Shown: piece after piece, positions 1-7,258 of the stretch
Layout of the letters: every line of letters starts with the position of its first letter
Numbering within the stretch: the stretch's first letter is position 1
Source: Phaeovulum veldkampii DSM 11550
GTDB lineage: Bacteria; Pseudomonadota; Alphaproteobacteria; Rhodobacterales; Rhodobacteraceae
Assembly: GCF_003034995.1 (NCBI RefSeq)
Contig: NZ_PZKF01000011.1
Location: 25,731-89,730 of the forward strand
Direction: 5' to 3'
DNA: 64,000 nucleotides
Notes under the pieces: generated by a model
What the model saw: the letters and a program-made list of their open reading frames with translations, nothing else
Databases searched by the model: none
What the model was told of the DNA's origin: nothing
Made by a program: the position numbers and the translations under genes

Positions 1-2
1 TG

Positions 3-1142
3 ATCGTGGTCACAGACCCCGCGGGCTTGGCGCAGGCTCAGGGTCTGGCGGTCAAGCGTGTGGCCTTTGACGTCGCCAATATCTCGGCCGCGCGCAATGC
101 CGGGCTGGCCGTGGCGGCGGGACAGGTGGTGGCGTTTCTGGATGACGATGCCGTGCCGGAACCAAGCTGGCTGTCGCATCTGACCCGCCCCTTTGCCGCA
201 CCCGAGGTGGCGGCGGCGGGCGGGGCCGTGCGCGGCCCCGACGGCATCGGTTATCAGTGGCGGGCCGGCCTGACCGATGCCTGGGCCGAAATCACACCGC
301 TGCCCCTTGCGGGCCTTGCCCCCAGCCTGCCCACCGCCCCGCCCGGCAGGGCTGTGGCCACAATGGGCACCAACTGCGCCTTTCGCCGCGATCTGCTGGC
401 AGGGCTGGGCGGGTTTGACCCGGCCTACCGGTATTTTCTGGATGAAACCGATGTGAACTGGCGGCTCGCGGCCGCGGGGCACACCACTGCAATCGTGCCG
501 ATGGCACAGGTTCACCACCGCCTTGCCGCCTCGGCGCTGCGGCGGGCGGACAGGGTGCCATGCAGCCTGCATGACATCGGCGCCTCGACCGCCGTGTTCT
601 GGCGCCGCCATGCGGGCGGGCCGGCGGCCGCTGCGCTGGCACGGTTGCGCACGCGCGAACGGGCGCGGCTGGTGCGGCACATGCTGGCCGCCCGGCTGGA
701 GCCGCGCGACGTGGCCCGCCTGATGCGCACACTGGAGGACGGGCTGGCCGAGGGGGCGCTGCGCCCCTTGGCCAAGCTGGCACCAATCGGCCCCCCGACG
801 TTGCCGTTCCTGCGCTTTCCCGCCGGGCCGCGCCCCGGGCGGGTGCTGGCCGGGCGCCCGTGGCAGGCCCAGCGCCTGCGCGCCCGCGCAGCGGCAGCCC
901 TGGCCGCGGGCGAGATCGTGACCCTGTTCCTGTTCAGCCCCGATGCCCGCCCGCATCAGATGTGCTTTACCGACGCGGGCATCTGGGAACAGACCGGCGG
1001 CCTGTGGGGTCGGGCCGGGCCGGGCGGCCCCCGGCTGCACCCCGGCAGCTTCGCCGCACGGCTGGCGCCGAAACGGAGCGGCTGGCCGGGCTGCGCCCCA
1101 TGTAAGGGGCCACGGCCAGGCCCCGCGAAAATACAACCTTGA
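3..1142 (+). CDS. Family 2 glycosyltransferase, 5' truncated by window edge
   Basis: The reading frame is open to the left edge (residues I-V-V-T-D), so the true start lies outside the window. The fold is GT-A family 2: an N-terminal strand, the acceptor-like segment NISAARNAGLAVA, then the metal-binding FLDDDAVP (DxD type), and further on the GFDPAYRYFLDETDVNWR segment with the ED-like catalytic acid region. It would add a sugar to a lipid-linked exopolysaccharide intermediate at the inner membrane. It precedes a phosphoglycosyl transferase on the same strand. The last ~25 residues are unlike a natural terminus; in the +1 frame from about 1068 the sequence reads AETERLAGLRPM and stops at 1105, so a one-base loss near 1065-1070 is likely. 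Donor and acceptor are unknown. Confidence 0.85.
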   Translation: MVVTDPAGLAQAQGLAVKRVAFDVANISAARNAGLAVAAGQVVAFLDDDAVPEPSWLSHLTRPFAAPEVAAAGGAVRGPDGIGYQWRAGLTDAWAEITPLPLAGLAPSLPTAPPGRAVATMGTNCAFRRDLLAGLGGFDPAYRYFLDETDVNWRLAAAGHTTAIVPMAQVHHRLAASALRRADRVPCSLHDIGASTAVFWRRHAGGPAAAALARLRTRERARLVRHMLAARLEPRDVARLMRTLEDGLAEGALRPLAKLAPIGPPTLPFLRFPAGPRPGRVLAGRPWQAQRLRARAAAALAAGEIVTLFLFSPDARPHQMCFTDAGIWEQTGGLWGRAGPGGPRLHPGSFAARLAPKRSGWPGCAPCKGPRPGPAKIQP

Positions 1143-1147
1143 GTTGT
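1133..1147. promoter_or_regulatory. Palindromic operator-like site, copy 1
   Basis: The site ACAACCTTGAGTTGT has perfect 5-bp arms (ACAAC/GTTGT). It lies about 83 bp upstream of the phosphoglycosyl transferase start. It matches copy 2 (6159-6173) at 12 of 15 positions and copy 3 (4083-4097) at 11 of 15. All three are preceded by AT. It overlaps the annotated 3' end of the glycosyltransferase, but becomes intergenic if that gene really ends at 1105. Confidence 0.6.
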
Positions 1148-1229
1148 CAAGGCAAACGATGTAGACATCGGCTGTGGCCGTGCCGTTTCAATCGCGCCGC
1201 GCCGGGCAGTCTTCGCGCAAGGAGGCATC

Positions 1230-1910
1230 ATGACCCTGACCTTCGACGCGTCGCCCGGTGTTGATGATGGCGCGGCGACCGTCTCGATCCGGGCAAATCG
1301 TCACTTCGGGCCGGGCAAGCGGCTGTTCGACATCCTGCTGTGTCTGGTGATCCTGCCGGTGGTAGCACTCGTGACCACGGTTTTGTGGGCCTTGGTGCGG
1401 GCAGATGGCGGCCCCGGCTTTTTCTGCCAAACCCGCGTCGGGCGTGGCGGGCGGCCGTTTCGCTGCTGGAAATTGCGCAGCATGGCCGTGGATGCCGAGA
1501 CGCGACTGACCCAGCTTTGCGCAGACGACCCGGCGCTGGCCCGGGAATGGCACAACCGCCAGAAACTTGAAAACGACCCCCGCGTTACCCGGATCGGCGC
1601 TTTTCTGCGCCGCACCAGTCTGGATGAATTGCCCCAGATATGGAACATCCTGCGGGGCGACATGAGCCTTGTCGGCCCGCGCCCCTTCATGCCCAGCCAG
1701 GAACGGCTTTACGCCGAGGCCGGAGGGCGCGCCTATTTCCTGATCCGTCCCGGTGTGACCGGCCCATGGCAGGTAGATGGCCGCAGCACCACCCGATTTG
1801 TCGATCGGGTGCGGTTCGATGAAGGCTATTACGCCAGCGCCTCGGCCCTCACCGATCTGGCGCTGCTGATCCGCACCGCAGGCGTGGTGGTGCGGATGAC
1901 CGGACGCTAA
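1230..1910 (+). CDS. Exopolysaccharide sugar transferase (phosphoglycosyl transferase)
   Basis: This 226-aa protein transfers a hexose-1-phosphate from a UDP-sugar to undecaprenyl phosphate, the first committed step of exopolysaccharide repeat-unit assembly at the inner membrane. It shows the bacterial sugar transferase domain: one re-entrant hydrophobic helix (about residues 30-55, LFDILLCLVILPVVALV), the KLRSM motif, the RRTSLDELPQIWNIL segment and GDMSLVGPRPF, then PGVTGPWQV. This is the short monotopic form, without the N-terminal membrane domain of WcaJ-type enzymes. The ATG has a strong Shine-Dalgarno AAGGAGG 5 bp upstream. It is convergent with the wzc-like gene, with only 8 bp between the stops. 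The sugar is not predictable. Confidence 0.93.
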   Translation: MTLTFDASPGVDDGAATVSIRANRHFGPGKRLFDILLCLVILPVVALVTTVLWALVRADGGPGFFCQTRVGRGGRPFRCWKLRSMAVDAETRLTQLCADDPALAREWHNRQKLENDPRVTRIGAFLRRTSLDELPQIWNILRGDMSLVGPRPFMPSQERLYAEAGGRAYFLIRPGVTGPWQVDGRSTTRFVDRVRFDEGYYASASALTDLALLIRTAGVVVRMTGR

Positions 1911-1918
1911 GGCGCGTC

Positions 1919-4051
1919 TCAGATCTCGGCGGGGTCGGCGTAATCGGCATAGCGCGCGGCGTCGCGCCCCTGTGGCTGATGGCTCAGCGCCGTCAGCAAC
2001 TCGGCCCCCGGCGCCATCACCTCCGCCAGCGTCTGAACCGCACTGCGCAGATCGCCCTGCCCGGTCGAGGCAAAGCGCACCGTCATCGCCACCGCATCGC
2101 CATGCGGCACCAGATAGCGCGTGTCCACCGCAGCCAGAACCGGCGGCGCATCGACGATGACAATATCGAACACCTCGCGCGCTGCCTGGATCAGCGCCAC
2201 AAACACGTCGGACCCCAAGAGCTGATCTGTTTCGCGCTGCGCCCGGCCTCGACCGGGGATCACCGCGGCGCCCGTCAACGGGTCTTGTGCCATCAGCGTC
2301 GCGGTCAGATCGTTTTCCGAAGGATCAAGCAGATAGTCGATCAGGCCCCGATCCGGCACCAACCCGATCAACGCATGAATCGAGGGTTTGCGCAGATCAG
2401 CGTCGATCAGAAGCACCCGGCGCTGCGCCAGCGCAAAGCCCCGCGCCAGCGCAAGGGCGGTGGTGCTTTTGCCCTCGCCCGGCAGCGCAGATGTCACGAT
2501 GATGGTCTGACCCATGGCACTGCCCGCCCGCTCCGGCCCCTGTCGCAGCGACAGTTCCAGCGCCGCCCGCAGGCGGCGGATCGCCTCGGCATAGGGTGAC
2601 AGCGGGGCCAGCACGACAGTGTCGGCAACCGAAGCCCCGCCCTCCTGCCTGCGCGGCATCTGCGGAACAGCCGTCGCCACCCGCGCCCGCAGCACATCGC
2701 GCAACTGGCTTTCCGAGGTGATGCCCCCCAGATGATATTCGGTCAGCACCGCCAACCCGATGCCCAACCCCAGCCCCGCCACCAGCGCCAGCACCAACAC
2801 CATTGCGGGTTTCGGAAAGCTCGGCTCTATCGGCGCAAGGGCGGGCGAAACCACCCGACTGTCGGCGATCTGCACAGCGGCCTGCATCTCCAGTTCGCGG
2901 ATGCGCGACAGCAGCATCTGATACTGGCCGCGGGCAATGCCCGCCTCTTGCTGCAACTGATAAAGCCCGATCAGAACCTCGGAGGGCAGCGCCCCATCGG
3001 CCAGAACCCCGCGCAGTTCGGCCCGCGCTTCGCGCTCGGCGCCCGACAGCGCCACGGCGGTTCCGGCGATGCCGTCCAGCGCAGCGGCCGCACGGCGCGC
3101 CTGATCGGCCTCCAGCGCGGCCAGCGCGGCGGTCAGATCGACCGCCTCGGGGGTGTCGGGGGCCACACCGCCCAGTCGCCGCTCCAGATCGACGCGCTGG
3201 CGTTGCAGGCTGGCCAGCGCCGCATCGCCCAGCCGCGCGGTCAGCCCTGCCCAATCTTCCTGCTCCAGCGCCAGACGGGCCGCGCCGGCCTGCGCCTCGG
3301 CGGTGCGCCGTTCAGCCTCCAACGCCTGAATCCGGCTGCGCAGCGCGGCAAGGTCTGTGCGCCCGCCTTCGGCCTCGATCCGGGCCAGATTATTCTCGAT
3401 ATAGCCGTCAATCGCTGTCTCGGACGCAGTCAGCGCCATCTCGGCTGTTGCGATCTGGCCCTGCAACTTGTCGCGCGCCGCCAGCGCCCCCGCGACCTTG
3501 GAGGCGACCTGCGCGTCGATATAAACGGCGGTCAGCGCATTGGCGAGCGACGCGGCCCGGTCGGGGCTTTTCGCGGCGACGGAAACCGCGATCAGATTGG
3601 TCAGCCCGCGGCGACGGATCGTGACGGCATCGCTCAGCCGGTCCAGCACCACATTGGCCAGCGCCTCGCCGCCGGGGCTGTCGGCAGGGGCAAGGCCCAG
3701 CGCCAGACGCAGCTTGTCGCTCAGCCCAAGGCGGGGACCAAATTCAGGGTCAACGACAAGCTTTTCATCGCGCACCACGGCCAGCGCGGTGGTGGGGGCG
3801 CGCAAGATTTCAACCTCGCTTTCCACCCGCGCATTCTCTGACGCTGCCGAGGGGGCGGGTTCATCCGCATACAGCAGCGAGCGTTTGCCGGTATCGACCA
3901 TCACCAGCGCTGTGGCGGTATAAATCGGCGGCACCAGCGCCAGAAAGGCCACCGCCAGCCCCAGCGCAAGACCCAGCGTCACGCCGATCAGCCCCAACTG
4001 CCGACGCAGCAAGGACAGGGTCGATGACAGATCGAACGTCTCGGGTTGCAT
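1919..4051 (-). CDS. Wzc/ExoP-type polysaccharide co-polymerase and tyrosine autokinase
   Basis: A 710-aa inner-membrane protein that controls polysaccharide chain length and export. Order: Wzz domain with TM1 (about residues 15-40) and a conserved PPIYTATALV strand, a long periplasmic coiled coil, TM2 (about 415-440), then a cytoplasmic BY-kinase. The kinase has Walker A (LPGEGKSTTALALA, about 520-530), Walker A' (VLLIDADLRKPS) and Walker B (DIVIVDAPPV). The C-terminus carries only two tyrosines (RYADYADPAEI), fewer than the tyrosine cluster of E. coli Wzc. Start is uncertain: ATG at 4051 or GTG at 4057, neither with a clear ribosome binding site. Operator-like copy 3 lies just upstream. Confidence 0.92.
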   Translation of the reverse strand: MQPETFDLSSTLSLLRRQLGLIGVTLGLALGLAVAFLALVPPIYTATALVMVDTGKRSLLYADEPAPSAASENARVESEVEILRAPTTALAVVRDEKLVVDPEFGPRLGLSDKLRLALGLAPADSPGGEALANVVLDRLSDAVTIRRRGLTNLIAVSVAAKSPDRAASLANALTAVYIDAQVASKVAGALAARDKLQGQIATAEMALTASETAIDGYIENNLARIEAEGGRTDLAALRSRIQALEAERRTAEAQAGAARLALEQEDWAGLTARLGDAALASLQRQRVDLERRLGGVAPDTPEAVDLTAALAALEADQARRAAAALDGIAGTAVALSGAEREARAELRGVLADGALPSEVLIGLYQLQQEAGIARGQYQMLLSRIRELEMQAAVQIADSRVVSPALAPIEPSFPKPAMVLVLALVAGLGLGIGLAVLTEYHLGGITSESQLRDVLRARVATAVPQMPRRQEGGASVADTVVLAPLSPYAEAIRRLRAALELSLRQGPERAGSAMGQTIIVTSALPGEGKSTTALALARGFALAQRRVLLIDADLRKPSIHALIGLVPDRGLIDYLLDPSENDLTATLMAQDPLTGAAVIPGRGRAQRETDQLLGSDVFVALIQAAREVFDIVIVDAPPVLAAVDTRYLVPHGDAVAMTVRFASTGQGDLRSAVQTLAEVMAPGAELLTALSHQPQGRDAARYADYADPAEI

Positions 4052-4082
4052 AAACACTTGGTCCGGCGTTTTCGGATGAAAT

Positions 4083-4097
4083 GCAATCTTAAATTGT
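4083..4097. promoter_or_regulatory. Palindromic operator-like site, copy 3
   Basis: The site GCAATCTTAAATTGT has arms CAAT/ATTG around CTTAA and shares 11 of 15 positions with copy 1. It overlaps the stop codon of the O-antigen-ligase-like gene (4089-4091) and sits about 30 bp upstream of the wzc-like start, where it could control a separate transcript for that gene. Confidence 0.5.
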
Positions 4098-5399
4098 ATA
4101 ATGCACCCGTTTTTCGGGTGATGGCTGCGACAGACCCAGAGCGATCAGTGCCAGCAACATCAGCAGGTTGGCGTGGATTTCCAGGCTGAAATCGACCAGC
4201 GCATGAACCGCCGCAAGGATCAGCGCCGCCAGCGCGGCACGGGGCAAGGCCGCATCAGGCCCGGCGCCGCGCATCTGCCGCAGCAACCGGCGCGCTACGG
4301 CCAGCGCCGCCAACATCGGCAGGCTGCCCGCGATCAGGCCCAGTTCAACCCACAGCGTCAGATAGGAGGAATGCGCATTGTCCCACAGCCGGGTGGAGGC
4401 AAGCGGCGGGCGATGCACCAGCTCAAACGCCGGTGCAAAGGCATCCAGCCCATAACCCGCCAACGGCCGTGCCGCGATCAGACCCAGGGTTTGACGATAG
4501 ACCTCGGCCCGCGTCGCAACCGCTTCGGCCAGAAACACCGCGCGATCCAGCACGCCGGCCGACAGCGCCAGCACGCCCAGCAGCAGCGCCCCCAACCCCA
4601 ATGCGGTAACAAGCCGCCTCGGCTGCCCGGCCACCACGACGGCCAGCCCCAGAATTGTGGCAAACACCCCCATGCGTGAATCTGTGCCCAGCAGCGCCAG
4701 CAACACCAGCCCAAGGCACAGCCAAAGCCCAGCGCGCCGCATCATCGCCGCCCCGCTGCGCGAGGGATGGTTCCGGCCCCGCGCGGGCAACAACGCCAGC
4801 CCCAGAACCGCACCCATGCCCAGAAATGTGGCGAAGGAATTGGGGTTGGCAAACGGCCCGGCAAGACCACCGCGCGCATCGCCGGACGGTCCCGCGATCA
4901 GCGCCAAAACCGCATGGATCACCACTGCGGCAAACAGCGCCCACCCGATCCGGCGGGCAATCTGCGGTGCGGTGGCGACCTCCAGCATCAACGCCAGAAA
5001 CGCAACCGCCCCGGCCAGTCGCAACAGCCCCGTCAGGCTTGCCTCGGGCACAAGGCTGATGGTGCGCGGCAGCGCGGCGCCGATATCTGGCAGCGCCAGC
5101 CAGCCTGCGGGCAGATAGGGGGCCAGCGGCAAAGTCTGGATCATGCCGAACGCCAACGCCAGCAAGACCGGCCCGATCACATCCCCCAAGGCCGCAATCT
5201 GCAGGCAGCGGCCTGCATGAACCAGCCGCAGGGCGAGGGCCGAAACCAAAAGACCGCAAACCGCAGTGCTGGCAAGCCAGACCGCCGCGCGATTGCCGCC
5301 CAGCGGCAGCGGCATGATCAGCACAAGTGCCACCAACGCCACCGGCAGCGCGGCAGCACGCCACCAAGGCGCGCGCAGATCGGCGGCCGGACGGGTCAT
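4089..5399 (-). CDS. O-antigen ligase/polymerase family protein (Wzy_C domain)
   Basis: A 436-aa polytopic inner-membrane protein with about ten hydrophobic segments. The Wzy_C core is visible: the GPFANPNSFATFLGMG segment before a large periplasmic loop, then GYGLDAF and the DNAHSSYLTLWVELGLIAG segment, with the histidine conserved in O-antigen ligases and polymerases. It would polymerise or ligate lipid-linked polysaccharide on the periplasmic face. It overlaps the upstream gene by 4 bp (ATGA), so the two are translationally coupled. Whether it acts as polymerase (Wzy) or ligase cannot be told from sequence; next to a Wzc-type protein and a priming transferase, a polymerase is more likely. 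Confidence 0.85.
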   Translation of the reverse strand: MTRPAADLRAPWWRAAALPVALVALVLIMPLPLGGNRAAVWLASTAVCGLLVSALALRLVHAGRCLQIAALGDVIGPVLLALAFGMIQTLPLAPYLPAGWLALPDIGAALPRTISLVPEASLTGLLRLAGAVAFLALMLEVATAPQIARRIGWALFAAVVIHAVLALIAGPSGDARGGLAGPFANPNSFATFLGMGAVLGLALLPARGRNHPSRSGAAMMRRAGLWLCLGLVLLALLGTDSRMGVFATILGLAVVVAGQPRRLVTALGLGALLLGVLALSAGVLDRAVFLAEAVATRAEVYRQTLGLIAARPLAGYGLDAFAPAFELVHRPPLASTRLWDNAHSSYLTLWVELGLIAGSLPMLAALAVARRLLRQMRGAGPDAALPRAALAALILAAVHALVDFSLEIHANLLMLLALIALGLSQPSPEKRVHYTI

Positions 5400-6112
5400 G
5401 GCATCGCCCCATCCCGCCGCAGGGCACCCAGAAACGACCGTTGCGCAGCAACCGGCGCCGCCTGCGTCACCTCAGCCAGAAGCGGGCGCAGCGCAGCCAC
5501 GCGCTGATAGTGCTGCGCAAGCAAAAGCCGCCCCGAATGCGTCGTGACAAGCACTCGCGCATCGGCCTGCAACACCCGCCGCGCCTTGGGCGACAGCGCG
5601 GCACACCCCGGCGCCGCAAGGTCAAAACGGCGCTGGGCCAGCCAGCCCTCTTGCGCGGCGGCGCGATTGGCACGGATCAGCGCCGCCTCGAACACCGCGT
5701 GGTCCTGCTGCGCCAGCGCCACCTCGGCCACGATCAGATGCGCCAGTCCCAGCGTCGGGGCCGTCGCCAGAACTTGCCCGGCAATCGCGCCGCAATTTTT
5801 CCCAACTGCCGTTCGCCGGGCCGCCGATTGCACCGCCGCCAAGGGGCCGCGCAGCGCGCGGTCACACCCCTCCAGCAGCAGCCTTGTGCCGCGCAGCGAG
5901 CCGGGCATCGGGGGTGGGCCTGCCGCCAGCCGCTCAATCTGCTGTGGCGGGGACATTTCGCCAAAACGGATCGCGGCATATTCGGCGCCAAGCCGCTGCA
6001 AAGCCGCCGCCGCGACCGCAAGGCTGGCCACCGCGCAGAACAGCGCCGCGACGGTCCCGGTGCGGGCGGGTTTGGCATTGGTCTGGCATCGGATTCCATT
6101 GACCGGCGGCAT
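5396..6112 (-). CDS. Hypothetical exported/anchored protein of the EPS locus
   Basis: A 238-aa protein that I do not recognise. The ATG at 6112 was chosen because AAGGGGG lies 5 bp upstream and the residues after it form a signal anchor (VAALFCAVASLAVAAAALQ, about residues 20-38). The frame is open further upstream, but that part lacks coding character. The rest is alanine-rich and helical, with repeated helix pairs (for example LAHLIVAEVALAQQDHAVFE) suggesting a TPR-like or superhelical periplasmic domain. Two cysteines are present (GCDRAL, KNCGAI). It overlaps the polymerase gene by 4 bp and is first in that minus-strand operon, downstream of operator-like copy 2. Confidence 0.75.
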   Translation of the reverse strand: MPPVNGIRCQTNAKPARTGTVAALFCAVASLAVAAAALQRLGAEYAAIRFGEMSPPQQIERLAAGPPPMPGSLRGTRLLLEGCDRALRGPLAAVQSAARRTAVGKNCGAIAGQVLATAPTLGLAHLIVAEVALAQQDHAVFEAALIRANRAAAQEGWLAQRRFDLAAPGCAALSPKARRVLQADARVLVTTHSGRLLLAQHYQRVAALRPLLAEVTQAAPVAAQRSFLGALRRDGAMP

Positions 6113-6158
6113 TTCGCCCCCTTGGGCGTATTCGAAATTGACGATGATCCTGCGGTAT

Positions 6159-6173
6159 ACTACCTTAGGTTGT
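6159..6173. promoter_or_regulatory. Palindromic operator-like site, copy 2, in a divergent promoter region
   Basis: The site ACTACCTTAGGTTGT has six of seven symmetric pairs matched around a central T. It lies in the 91-bp gap between the divergent genes starting at 6112 and 6204, so one bound protein could control both. A TTGACG hexamer (6138) and TATACT (6156) lie beside it, but with 12-bp spacing they do not form a normal sigma-70 promoter. Confidence 0.6.
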
Positions 6174-6203
6174 GAAATTGAGAAAGCTGTAACCGAAACC
6201 CCC

Positions 6204-6620
6204 ATGATCATGCCACTGCATAACCTGCTGCTTTCGGTGTCGGCTCTGGTCGCGGCCAGCCTGGCCCACCCGGTTGCCGCCCAACCCTTCCAGATTGACC
6301 AGGCCGCGCTGGCAACCGCCTGTGGGCAGGGCGGATGTGCAGCCCAGGTTTCGGCGCAGATCGCGCAGATGCGGGCCGCGGGGCTGGACGCCGCCGCGCT
6401 GAACTCCGGGCTGGGGCAGTTGGCCGCGGTTCTGATCGCTGCGGCGCAGGCGGCACCGCAAGACACCGTCGCTGACTATGCCGCGGCGCTGGCCGTTGTG
6501 GCCAACGCCTCGACCGAACCGGCGCAGGCAGCAGCCATTGCCGCGGCGGCGCAGGCGGTGGCCAACAACGCCGCCGCCACGATCGACCTTGAAACAGGCG
6601 TCGCTGCCAGCGCCGGCTGA
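6204..6620 (+). CDS. Small alanine-rich exported protein, hypothetical
   Basis: A 138-aa protein starting at ATG 6204 (or 6210). It begins with a clear Sec signal peptide (LLLSVSALVAASLAHPVAAQ; likely cleavage after AQ near residue 26). The mature part is very alanine-rich and has one cysteine pair (TACGQGGC), which could form a small disulfide loop. The remainder is predicted mostly helical. It diverges from the EPS operon across operator-like copy 2, which suggests shared control with exopolysaccharide production. No family is recognised and no function is assigned. Confidence 0.7.
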   Translation: MIMPLHNLLLSVSALVAASLAHPVAAQPFQIDQAALATACGQGGCAAQVSAQIAQMRAAGLDAAALNSGLGQLAAVLIAAAQAAPQDTVADYAAALAVVANASTEPAQAAAIAAAAQAVANNAAATIDLETGVAASAG

Positions 6621-6628
6621 CCGCGCAG

Positions 6629-7126
6629 TTAGGGCGGGCATTCGGCGATGCCGAGGCGCAACAGATCGGCGCCACGAAACTCGGTAAAGCCCACGGTGAT
6701 GTAGCGGCCCTCCCGCAGATACCAGCCGCGCAACGGTTCGGGATAGTGCCGCGCGATCAGTTGCGACCAGTATTCAAAGGCCTCGGGCCGCAGACCGATG
6801 CCGGGCCTGACCGAGCCGGGGCCGTGAAACCCCAGCAGCGCCCGACGGCTGACGCAGGTGTCGGGCAAGGCCAGATACATCGTGCAAGATGACCAGCAGG
6901 CACCACGGATCTGCACCCGCGCCCCCTGAGCGCGCAACCGGGCCACATGCCGGGCGCGGGCGGCAATGCTGCCGCCGCTGTCCTGCGTGATGCGATAGAC
7001 CCGCGCCGGGGCAGCCCGCCCGACCGGATCGGCCCAGACCGCTGGCGGGGCGATCAAGGCGACTGCCACCACGGGTCCGGCGCACAACAGCCTAAAGCCG
7101 CGCGAAAACCGCGCCTGCCAGCCCAT
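6629..7126 (-). CDS. Secreted ClpP/crotonase-fold protein, hypothetical (COG3904-like)
   Basis: A 165-aa protein with an N-terminal signal peptide ending near AVWADP. The core resembles periplasmic Clp-protease-like proteins: an oxyanion-type segment ITQDSGGSIAARARH, a nucleophile-like segment CWSSCTMYLAL, and LLGFHGP supplying a candidate catalytic histidine. Cysteines at CWSSC, DTC and AEC could form disulfides. GAGGGGG upstream supports the ATG at 7126. It may be a small periplasmic hydrolase, but activity is unproven. It is convergent with the alanine-rich protein gene. Confidence 0.65.
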   Translation of the reverse strand: MGWQARFSRGFRLLCAGPVVAVALIAPPAVWADPVGRAAPARVYRITQDSGGSIAARARHVARLRAQGARVQIRGACWSSCTMYLALPDTCVSRRALLGFHGPGSVRPGIGLRPEAFEYWSQLIARHYPEPLRGWYLREGRYITVGFTEFRGADLLRLGIAECPP

Positions 7127-7258
7127 TATGATGCCCCCTCATTCCGCATTCGGCAGCGCGCCTCAGCACCCGCCGATAACGGCCAGAGCAAAACATGCTC
7201 GGGTTAAGGAATGGCTGAGGGCCGGTCAGGCCCGGACCCTCGCCCCCAGAACTGGCGA

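Noticed and set aside
1133..1147. Terminator hairpin after the glycosyltransferase
   Set aside because: Five-bp AT-containing arms with no T-tract make a poor terminator; recurrence at two other upstream sites favours an operator.
6138..6161. Sigma-70 promoter TTGACG...TATACT between the divergent EPS genes
   Set aside because: Only 12 bp separate the two hexamers, too short for a functional promoter.
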